Shown here: positions 1 to 5,267 of the stretch, one piece after another
Numbering within the stretch: position 1 is the first letter of the stretch
How the letters are laid out: the number at the start of each line of letters is the position of its first letter
Assembly: GCA_031285115.1 (NCBI GenBank)
Contig: JAITWU010000303.1
Coordinates: 1-5,267 of the forward strand
From: Azonexus sp.
GTDB taxonomy: Bacteria > Pseudomonadota > Gammaproteobacteria > Burkholderiales > Rhodocyclaceae
Length of the DNA stretch: 5,267 bases
Direction of reading: 5' to 3'
Made by a program: the position numbers and the translations under genes
Notes under the pieces: model-generated
The model's database searches: none
Told to the model about the DNA's origin: nothing
Seen by the model: only the letters and a program-made list of their open reading frames with translations

Positions 1-152
1 TATCGCCGCCGCCTTGCTCAGAATGCTGCCACGCTGCCCGTGTTGCCTGCGCTTGAATGCAAGGCTACGTTTGTGACACAGTAAGATTAATCGCCGGTTC
101 TGTAAACCATTGAGCGTTAAGGGAATTTGATGCTCTGGCCCTGGCTGAGTCC

Positions 153-187
153 GCCGGGAGCAGGGCGATAGCCCCGGCATTCCTGCT
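153..187. repeat. Nested GC-rich inverted repeats upstream of ribE
   Basis: GCCGGG at 153-158 pairs with CCCGGC at 173-178. AGCAGG at 159-164 pairs with CCTGCT at 182-187, and GGGC at 163-166 pairs with GCCC at 171-174 around a GATA loop. The three pairings overlap, so they are mutually exclusive. No T-run follows, so this is not a classical intrinsic terminator. If the extended -10 element at 184-192 is the ribE promoter, the repeat lies in its -35 region and would act as DNA (an operator or the end of an upstream transcript) rather than as leader RNA. The pairings are seen; any function is speculation. Confidence 0.35.
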
Positions 188-192
188 AAAGT
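184..192 (+). promoter_or_regulatory. Candidate extended -10 promoter for ribE
   Basis: The bases TGC TAAAGT form a TGn extended -10 element followed by a hexamer matching TATAAT at four of six positions. No good -35 hexamer lies 16-18 bp upstream, which fits an extended -10 promoter. Transcription would start near 199 and leave a leader of about 27 nt before the ATG. The assignment rests on motif matching only. Confidence 0.35.
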
Positions 193-225
193 CCGCCCTT
201 CTCTTTACCGCCACAGGTTTAACCC

Positions 226-819
226 ATGTTTTCAGGAATCATTGCCACAATTGGCCGCATTACCCAACTGGCACCGCGCGAGGCTGGCTCGCGTCTGACG
301 GTCGATGCCGGTCGCCTCAGCCTCGACGATGTCGCGCTCGGCGACTCGATCGCCCACAACGGCGTCTGCCTCACCGTCGTCGGCAAAGCGGGCAATCAGT
401 TCATGGTCGATGTTTCACGGGAAACATTTTCCTGCACCGTCGGCCTCGACGCCCCTGGCCCCGTCAATCTGGAAAAGGCGTTGCGCTTGAACGATGTCAT
501 CGGCGGCCACCTCGTCTCCGGCCACGTCGATGGCGTCGGCGAGGTGCTGCGCTTCGAGCCGGTCGGCGACAACCGCCTGCTGGTCATCCGCGCCCCGGCG
601 GAACTCGCCCGCTACATCGCCCGCAAAGGTTCGATTGCCGTCGACGGCGTCAGCCTCACGACCAACACGGTCGATGGCGCGGTTTTTGCCATCAATCTCA
701 TTGCCCACACCCTCGAAAACACCACGCTCAACCGGCTGGCGGCGGGGGCCAAGGTCAATCTCGAAGTCGACCTCATCGCCCGCTACGTCGAGCGCATGGT
801 CAGCGCCGCTCAGGGCTGA
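226..819 (+). CDS. ribE: Riboflavin synthase (alpha chain), lumazine-binding repeat protein
   Basis: This 197-residue cytoplasmic enzyme catalyses the last step of riboflavin synthesis: dismutation of two 6,7-dimethyl-8-ribityllumazine molecules into riboflavin and a pyrimidinedione that is recycled by RibH. The length is usual for the family. Two lumazine-binding repeats are visible, about 1-97 and 98-190. The first carries the N-terminal MFSGII, GDSIAHNGVCLTV (39-51) and SRETF (64-68). The second starts at GGHLVSGHVDG (93-103) and carries KGSIAVDGVSLT (134-145) and HTLENTTL (161-168). The MFSGII start fixes the ATG, with a weak AGG ribosome binding site about 8 nt upstream. No ribD, ribBA or ribH lies beside it in view, unlike the rib cluster common in proteobacteria. 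Its last 20 bp overlap the 3' end of the convergent regulator gene. The symbol ribC is also used for this enzyme. Confidence 0.97.
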   Translation: MFSGIIATIGRITQLAPREAGSRLTVDAGRLSLDDVALGDSIAHNGVCLTVVGKAGNQFMVDVSRETFSCTVGLDAPGPVNLEKALRLNDVIGGHLVSGHVDGVGEVLRFEPVGDNRLLVIRAPAELARYIARKGSIAVDGVSLTTNTVDGAVFAINLIAHTLENTTLNRLAAGAKVNLEVDLIARYVERMVSAAQG

Positions 820-1759
820 CGGCGGCCCGGCGTTTGAGCGCCGAAGGCGGTATGCCTTTGAGGCGGATGAAGGCGCGGCGCATCCGTTCGACATCGCCGA
901 AGCCGCATTGGCGGGCGACCTGCTGCACCGAGCCAGCGCCGCTTTCGAGGGCGACGCTGGCGGCTTCGACCCGCAGACGTTCGACGGCGCGCGCCGGTGT
1001 CGCGCCGATTTCCGCCGCAAAACAGCGAGCGAAATGTCTTTGGCTCAGGCACGCCTTGTCGGCCAGATCGTCGATGCTCAGGGGTTTGTCGAGATTGCTG
1101 CGGATGTAATCGAGCAGCCCGGCAAAGCGACCGCTCCCCATATCCATTTCGAGCAGGGCTGAATACTGGGATTGCCCGCCGGGGCGACGGTAATAGACGA
1201 CGAGCTGGCGGGCCGCCTGACGGGCGATTCGCTCCCCCAGATCATCGGCAATCAGCGCCAGGGCCAGATCAATACCGGCGCTGATGCCCGCCGCAGTCCA
1301 CAACGGGCCGTCGTTCACGTAGATGCGGTCGGCGTCGAGCGCGACGGCGGGAAAGCGGCGCTGGAAATCGGTGCTGTGCCGCCAGTGGGTCGTCGCCTTG
1401 CGGCCATCGAGCAGCCCGACCGCAGCCAGCAGGTAAGCGCCGGTGCAGACGCTGGCCATGCGCCGCGCCTGCCGTGAGAGATCAAGAATATAAGCCCGTG
1501 TTTCCGGGCAAGCCAGCGCTTCCCAGACGCCCGCGCCGCCAACCACCAGCACGGTATCGGCGGGCGGCGCGGCGGCAAAGGGGACGGTCAAAAACGCCAC
1601 CCCGGACGAACTTTTGACCGCGCCGCCCGTCCGGCTGGTCAGATTCAAGGCATAGGCCCCCGGCTCGATCTGGTTGGCGGCCTCGAACGCGGCGACCGGC
1701 CCGGCCACGTCGAGCAACTGGAAATCGGGGCAAACGACAAAAACCAACGGGCGGGTCAT
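800..1759 (-). CDS. GlxA-family transcriptional regulator: DJ-1/PfpI domain plus AraC-type HTH
   Basis: A 319-residue predicted DNA-binding regulator. Residues 4-170 or so form a DJ-1/PfpI (glutamine amidotransferase-like) domain. It contains the family's DVAGPVAAFEAAN stretch (17-29) and a nucleophile-elbow-like SVCTGAYLLA (103-112) with Cys105. The linker ARQLVVYYRRPGGQSQYS (183-200) is typical of GlxA proteins. Residues about 213-308 are an AraC C-terminal domain with two helix-turn-helix units: SIDDLADKACLSQRHFARCF (228-247), then VARQCGFGDVERMRRAF (281-297). In GlxA regulators the DJ-1 domain is thought to sense a ligand rather than act as an enzyme, and the ligand here cannot be told. 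The ATG at 1759 is chosen because MTRPLVFVV begins the domain directly and an AGG lies 7 nt upstream; a TTG at 1843 would run into the divergent promoter region. The divergent MFS gene is its likeliest target. Its 3' end overlaps ribE. Confidence 0.93.
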   Translation of the reverse strand: MTRPLVFVVCPDFQLLDVAGPVAAFEAANQIEPGAYALNLTSRTGGAVKSSSGVAFLTVPFAAAPPADTVLVVGGAGVWEALACPETRAYILDLSRQARRMASVCTGAYLLAAVGLLDGRKATTHWRHSTDFQRRFPAVALDADRIYVNDGPLWTAAGISAGIDLALALIADDLGERIARQAARQLVVYYRRPGGQSQYSALLEMDMGSGRFAGLLDYIRSNLDKPLSIDDLADKACLSQRHFARCFAAEIGATPARAVERLRVEAASVALESGAGSVQQVARQCGFGDVERMRRAFIRLKGIPPSALKRRAAVSPERR

Positions 1760-1855
1760 GAGCGAACCTATGGCAGAAAACGAGGGAACTGCGTCTTTTT
1801 GACTGTAGCGCAGCGCGGCAATATCGCCAAACCGGCAACGCAAAAGGAACCCCGC
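1760..1855. promoter_or_regulatory. Divergent regulator/MFS intergenic promoter region
   Basis: These 96 bp separate two divergent start codons. For the MFS gene, TTGACT (1799-1804), a 17-bp spacer and TATCGC (1822-1827) give a plausible sigma70 promoter with a strong -35 and a weak -10. AAAAGGA (1842-1848) is a good ribosome binding site 7 nt before the ATG at 1856. CGGCAA occurs twice as a direct repeat, at 1816-1821 and 1833-1838, with a 17-bp period. The imperfect palindrome GGCAATATCGCC (1817-1828) overlaps the -10. Either could be the binding site of the adjacent AraC-type regulator. I found no clear promoter for the regulator itself. Confidence 0.45.
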
Positions 1856-3007
1856 ATGAACCGCAACATTCTTCTACTGGCGCTCTCGCAGGCGGCGATG
1901 GTGACCACGATCAGTCTTTTCATCGCCTCATCGGCGCTGGTTGGCGGGCAACTCGCCGCGCCGGATCTGGCCACCGTGCCGCTGGCCGTGCAATATCTCG
2001 GAACACTCCTCACGCTCTATCCGGCGGCCCGGCTCATGCAACGCTTTGGCCGCCGCGCAATCTTTTTCGGCGGCGCCCTGATCGGCGCAATCGGTTTGGC
2101 TGGCGCGACGTTCGGCATCAAGACCGGCAGTTTCGTTGTATTTGCGGCGGCGGGCTTGCTGATCGGCGTTTTTGGCGCGGTCGGCCAGTATTACCGTTTC
2201 GCGGCGGTCGAATCGGTCGCGCCAAGCAAAAAGAGCCTCGCCATTTCGTGGACGCTGACCGGCGGCCTGCTCGCCGCCATCGCCGGGCCAACGCTTGCCC
2301 GCTGGACCAAAGACGCGCTGCAACCCGATTTCTTCGCCAGTTTTCTCACCCTCACCGGCATCGCGCTGCTGGCGGCGGCGCTGGCGACGGGCCTCAGGCT
2401 GCCGCCCATGACACGGAGAGAAAATTCGCAGGCGCAACGCTCATGGGCTGCAATCGCCAGTAATCCCCGGCTGGTGATGGCGATTTTCGCTGGCGTCGCA
2501 GGCTATGCCGTGATGGGCCTCCTGATGGCCGCGACGCCGTTGGCGATGGCGTCTTCGCGCTTCGATTTTGCGCAGACCGCCATCGTCATCCAGTGGCACG
2601 TCGTCGCCATGTTCGCGCCGTCGTTTTTCACCGGGGCGCTGATCCAGAGAATCGGCGTTTTGCCGGTCATGTTGCTCGGCTGCCTTCTCAATCTCGCCAG
2701 CATTGGCGTCAGCCTGAGCGGCAGCGAGCTGTGGCGCTTCGAGCTGGCGCTGATTCTGCTCGGCGTCGGCTGGAATTTTCTCTACGTCGGCGCAACCGCC
2801 CTGCTCACCTAAAATTGCCGCCAGGAAGAAAGCGCCCGCGTGCAGGCGCTCAACGATACCTGCATCTTTCTCGGCGTCACGCTCGCCACGCTGTTTTCCG
2901 GCAAGCTGGTCAATGCCCTTGGCTGGCAAACGGTAAACCTCTACACTGGCCTGCCGATTGCGCTACTGGTCAGCGGCCTCTTGCTGCTGATGCGGCGGAC
3001 TGATTAA
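1856..3007 (+). pseudogene. MFS transporter interrupted by an in-frame TAA codon
   Basis: This gene encodes an inner-membrane major facilitator superfamily transporter; the substrate cannot be told. The frame runs 318 codons from the ATG at 1856, hits TAA at 2810-2812, then continues open for 64 codons to a second TAA at 3005-3007, giving 383 positions, a normal 12-helix MFS length. The first part holds about ten membrane segments (roughly 5-30, 40-58, 68-88, 91-112, 128-150, 160-180, 204-230, 240-262, 267-286, 293-316). A motif-A-like ARLMQRFGRR (58-67) follows helix 2, and a GP motif (144-145) lies in helix 5. The part after the stop begins NCRQEESARVQALND and carries two more hydrophobic segments, helices 11 and 12. 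Related proteins usually have a glutamate after the ALLT, so GAA to TAA by one base change explains the stop. The 318-residue product would lack helices 11-12 and is probably inactive. An annotation pipeline may call 1856-2812 as an intact CDS. The ATG has a good ribosome binding site and lies divergent to the GlxA-type regulator. Confidence 0.85.
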
Positions 3008-3720
3008 CCGAGATACGCCGCCAGCACCCGTTCATCCTTCTGCAAATCGGCTGGCGCGCCAGCGACGGCGATTCTGCCGCGCTCCATGACGTAGGCGTAA
3101 TCGGCGACTTCGAGGGCGCTCCGGGCGAACTGTTCGACCAGCAGCAGGGTGATCCCGGCTTCCTTGAGGCGGCGGATGGTGGCGAAAACTTCCTGGACGA
3201 TGACCGGGGCCAGGCCCATCGACGGCTCATCGAGCAGCATGACCCGGGGTTGCGCCATGAGCGCCCGGCCAATGGCGAGCATCTGCTGCTCGCCGCCGGA
3301 AAGCGTGCCAGCCGCCTGGGCGCGGCGCTCCCTGAGGCGGGGAAAGAGGGCGTAAACCTTGTCGAGATCGGCTTCCGCCTTCTTTTTGAAGCCGAAGAAA
3401 CCGGGCAGGCGGCGATAAGCGCCGAGCAGCAGATTGTCTTCGACCGACAGCGGGCCGAACACCTTGCGGCCTTCCGGCGAATGGGCGAGACCGAGGCGGG
3501 CGATGCGGGCGGCGCTGTAACCGGCGACGGACTTGCCAGCGAGGCTGACCACCCCGGCGCTCGGTTTGATGAGGCCGGAAATGGCGCGCATGGCAGTGGT
3601 TTTACCGGCCCCGTTGGCGCCGATGAGGGCAACGACCGCGCCTTCCCTGACTTCGAGATTGACGCCGTTCAACACTTCGGCGCCGCCGTAACCGGCATGG
3701 AGATTTTCGACTTTGAGCAT
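3004..3720 (-). CDS. livF: Branched-chain amino acid-type ABC importer ATP-binding protein LivF
   Basis: A 238-residue ABC ATPase that would sit on the cytoplasmic face of the inner membrane and power a HAAT-family importer together with LivG. Visible motifs are Walker A GANGAGKTT (34-42), PEGRKVF (82-88) in the Q-loop region as is usual in LivF, the signature LSGGEQQ (140-146), Walker B VMLLDEP (160-166) and LLVEQ (193-197). In the last, glutamine stands where most ABC ATPases have the switch histidine, as is normal for LivF. The C-terminal LAAYLG is also family-typical. The ATG at 3720 is preferred because MLKVENLHAGYG is the usual LivF N-terminus and GGGGAG (3735-3730) lies 9 nt upstream; a TTG at 3741 overlapping the upstream stop would add seven residues. 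The gap to the upstream fusion gene is 17 nt, so the two are surely co-transcribed. Branched-chain amino acids are the default substrate, but relatives carry amides, urea or aromatic acids. Its stop shares TTAA with the convergent MFS frame. Confidence 0.95.
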   Translation of the reverse strand: MLKVENLHAGYGGAEVLNGVNLEVREGAVVALIGANGAGKTTAMRAISGLIKPSAGVVSLAGKSVAGYSAARIARLGLAHSPEGRKVFGPLSVEDNLLLGAYRRLPGFFGFKKKAEADLDKVYALFPRLRERRAQAAGTLSGGEQQMLAIGRALMAQPRVMLLDEPSMGLAPVIVQEVFATIRRLKEAGITLLLVEQFARSALEVADYAYVMERGRIAVAGAPADLQKDERVLAAYLG

Positions 3721-3737
3721 GTTTGCTGACTCCCCGG
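3721..3737 (-). promoter_or_regulatory. Ribosome binding site of livF in the operon gap
   Basis: The 17-nt gap between the fusion gene's TGA and the livF ATG contains GGGGAG at 3735-3730 on the minus strand, 9 nt before the start codon. This supports the ATG at 3720 over the TTG at 3741. Confidence 0.6.
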
Positions 3738-5267
3738 TCAAGCCGCCGCGCCGAGGTAAGCCTCGACCACTTTAGGGTTGCGCTTGACCTCGTCGGCAGT
3801 GCCTTCGGCGATGATCTGACCGCCATCGAGAACAGTGACGGTATCGCACAGGGCGCTGACGACATCCATATGGTGTTCGATGAGGACGATGGCGATGCCG
3901 CGACCGTGGATGCGGCGGATGATGTCGACCAGTTGATGAGCGTCGGGATGCGCGAGACCGGCGGCGGGTTCATCGAGAATCAAAAGGCGCGGCTTTCGCG
4001 CCAGAGCGCGGGCGATTTCGAGAAAACGCTGAGCGCCGTAGGTCAAATCCCTGGCCCGCACCCGCGCCTGATTTTCGAGGCCAACCAGTTGCAGGAGAGC
4101 GAGAGCGTCGGCCTGCGCCCGTCGTTCCTCGCCCCGGGCAAAACCGAGCAGCACCAGCGGCCACGGCATCCGGTAGGTGTCGCGCAGGGCGACCATGACG
4201 TTGTCGAGCGCCGACAGTTCGCCGAACAGTTGCAGATTCTGAAAAGTCCGCGCGACGCCCGCGCCAGCGACGCGATAGAGGCTGCCAACCGGCAGGGGCA
4301 GGCCATCGAGCAGCAATTGGCCGCCGCTTGGCGCGTAAAGGCCGGAAATGACATTGACCGCCGTCGACTTGCCGGAACCGTTGGGGCCGATCAAGCCATG
4401 CACCGTGCCCGCCTTGACCGCCATATCGACGCCATCGACCGCCTTGATGCCGCCGAAATGGCGTTTGAGTCCGCGCAATTCAAGGAGCGTCGCGCCATCG
4501 ACCGGCTGCATCGGCAGCACCGCATCGAGCTGGCTGGCCGCTGGCAGGGGCGCGGCGGGAACGCGGAAAATCCGCGTCAGCAGCTTGCCAGCAAAGCCCA
4601 TCAAGCCTTCGGGCAGGCCGACCACGACGGAAAACAGCATCAGGGCGAAAATGGCTTTGCGCCAATCCTCGGTATGTTCAACCGTAAAACTGCCGACGAC
4701 CAGCAGGATCATCGCCACGACCGGCGCCAGACTCTGGAAGCGCAGCGCCGTCTTGTCCCGGAAGCCGCCCAACATGCCGAGCAGCGCAATGGCCAGGCCG
4801 ATGACGGAAAAAACGCGGAACAGGGTGGCGCTGGACAGGAGATTGGGCAAGAGGACGATGAAAGCCGCGCCGACAACCGCGCCCCACAGGCTCTTGCGCC
4901 CGCCGAGGACGACGCCGAGAAGCAGGATGACCATCAGCTCATAGGTAAAGCTGTGCGGCTGCAAATACCGGAAATCGAAGGCGTAGAGGCCGCCAGCCAG
5001 CCCGCCCAGGGCCGAGCCGAAGGCAAAGGCGATGACCTTGTGGCGGTAAGCGCCGACGCCCATCGCATCGGTAGCGATCGGGCTGTCGCGCAGCGCCTCG
5101 AAAGCGCGGCCCCATTGCGAGGAAAGAAGGTTTTTCATGCCCAGCCAGACCAGCGCCAGCAGCCCGACGCACAGCCAGTAAAACCCGGCGGCGTCGAGCG
5201 TCTGCCCAAACAGCGCCGGACGCGCCAGCGACAGCCCCTGCGCGCCCTGGGTCAGATCTTCCCATTC
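3738..5267 (-). CDS. livM/livG: Fused LivM permease-LivG ATPase of a HAAT-type ABC importer (5' end outside window)
   Basis: The frame is open to the right edge, so the N-terminus is missing; 509 residues are visible (counted from base 5267). The ATG at 5138 is internal: the 43 codons before it continue LivM-like sequence, including ARPALFG (15-21) and a membrane segment (28-43). Residues 54-97 match the conserved LivM cytoplasmic loop and next helix (ALRDSPIATDAMGVGAYRHK). A GGRKSLWGAVVGA stretch lies at 122-134, and hydrophobic segments follow at about 110-144, 149-168, 179-196 and 205-224. A Pro/Ala-rich linker (about 234-258) leads into a full LivG ATPase: Walker A GPNGSGKST (294-302), Q-loop RTFQNLQLF (340-348), signature LTYGAQ (408-413, a variant of the usual LSYGQQ), Walker B LLILDEPAAGL (428-438) and switch histidine in IEHHMDVV (463-470). 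The C-terminus NPKVVEAYLG is LivG-like. It is the membrane channel half and one motor of an importer whose second motor is the adjacent livF. No stop or frameshift lies at the junction, so the fusion looks genuine. Confidence 0.93.
   Translation of the reverse strand, partial: EWEDLTQGAQGLSLARPALFGQTLDAAGFYWLCVGLLALVWLGMKNLLSSQWGRAFEALRDSPIATDAMGVGAYRHKVIAFAFGSALGGLAGGLYAFDFRYLQPHSFTYELMVILLLGVVLGGRKSLWGAVVGAAFIVLLPNLLSSATLFRVFSVIGLAIALLGMLGGFRDKTALRFQSLAPVVAMILLVVGSFTVEHTEDWRKAIFALMLFSVVVGLPEGLMGFAGKLLTRIFRVPAAPLPAASQLDAVLPMQPVDGATLLELRGLKRHFGGIKAVDGVDMAVKAGTVHGLIGPNGSGKSTAVNVISGLYAPSGGQLLLDGLPLPVGSLYRVAGAGVARTFQNLQLFGELSALDNVMVALRDTYRMPWPLVLLGFARGEERRAQADALALLQLVGLENQARVRARDLTYGAQRFLEIARALARKPRLLILDEPAAGLAHPDAHQLVDIIRRIHGRGIAIVLIEHHMDVVSALCDTVTVLDGGQIIAEGTADEVKRNPKVVEAYLGAAA

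Larger units (their letters stand above)
1..225. other. Leader region upstream of ribE, no supported gene
   Basis: No convincing coding sequence is visible here. A frame open from base 1 to a TAA at 82-84 encodes 27 codons and could be the 3' end of a gene to the left, but I do not recognise the peptide and an open stretch this short is expected by chance. The minus strand has no start codon leading into an open frame towards base 1. The stretch at 72-80 reads TGTGACACA, a small perfect palindrome around a central A, of unknown meaning. The conserved blocks of the FMN (RFN) riboswitch are not seen. The promoter and inverted repeat near 150-192 are listed separately. Confidence 0.5.

Noticed and set aside
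1..84. A 27-codon open frame as the 3' end of an upstream gene
   Set aside because: It is too short to tell from chance, the peptide is unrecognised and the left context is missing. It is mentioned only as a possibility under the leader region.
1..225. An FMN (RFN) riboswitch upstream of ribE
   Set aside because: None of the conserved RFN blocks are present on the plus strand, and the short leader predicted from the -10 element leaves no room for one.
494..1162. A 222-codon plus-strand frame overlapping ribE and antisense to the regulator gene
   Set aside because: It lies in another frame of ribE and then opposite the GlxA-type regulator. Its composition is Arg/Ser/Ala-rich, as expected for shadow frames in GC-rich DNA, and no domain is recognisable.
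2810..3007. Programmed stop-codon readthrough, recoding or reinitiation that keeps the MFS transporter functional
   Set aside because: Nothing around the TAA resembles a known readthrough signal, and the other genes end normally on TAA or TGA, which argues against reassignment. A GTG at 2840 preceded by AGGAAG would encode only a two-helix fragment. A simple nonsense change is the easier explanation.
3739..3741. A TTG start for livF overlapping the upstream TGA stop
   Set aside because: The ATG at 3720 has a well-placed GGGGAG and gives the usual LivF N-terminus, while the seven extra residues are not family-like.
4348..4944. A 198-codon plus-strand frame antisense to the livM/livG fusion
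   Set aside because: It is antisense to strongly conserved ABC transporter sequence and is rich in Arg, Ser, Thr and Pro with no recognisable domain, so it is a shadow of GC-rich codon use. The 3250-3729 plus-strand frame opposite livF was rejected for the same reason.
5136..5138. The ATG at 5138 as the start of the LivM-LivG protein
   Set aside because: The 43 codons upstream to the window edge are open and read as continuous LivM-like sequence with a membrane helix, so the true start lies beyond 5267.

Overview
The window is GC-rich chromosomal DNA, densely packed on both strands. It looks like a Gram-negative proteobacterium. A betaproteobacterium of the Rhodocyclales type (Dechloromonas/Azonexus-like) is my best guess, from the composition, the protein sequences and the fused LivM-LivG architecture. 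That assignment is inference and was not checked by any search. All the genes belong to recognisable families. I see no tRNA, rRNA, CRISPR array, insertion sequence, prophage or attachment site, and no convincing new biological system.

Layout, left to right. 1-225 is a leader region with a GC-rich inverted repeat and a plausible extended -10 promoter. 226-819 (+) is ribE, riboflavin synthase. 800-1759 (-) is a GlxA-type regulator, with a DJ-1/PfpI domain followed by an AraC-type helix-turn-helix; it converges on ribE with a 20-bp tail-to-tail overlap. 1760-1855 is a short divergent promoter region. 1856-3007 (+) is a major facilitator superfamily (MFS) transporter interrupted by an in-frame TAA at 2810-2812. 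3004-3720 (-) is livF. 3738 to beyond 5267 (-) is a fused LivM permease-LivG ATPase whose N-terminus lies outside the window.

Working together: the two right-hand genes form part of a branched-chain amino acid-type (HAAT) ABC importer operon read right to left. Its LivH permease and periplasmic binding protein are not in view and presumably lie to the right or elsewhere. The regulator and the MFS gene are divergent and share a 96-bp intergenic region, so the regulator probably controls the transporter. ribE stands apart from other riboflavin genes and has no recognisable FMN riboswitch.

The most notable observation is the nonsense codon in the MFS gene. The reading frame continues after the stop for 64 well-conserved codons and ends on a palindromic TTAA that also supplies the stop codon of livF on the other strand. 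This points to a very recent single-base inactivation, a strain polymorphism or a sequencing error. The second is the LivM-LivG fusion, whose permease half carries two extra hydrophobic segments compared with a typical LivM C-terminus.
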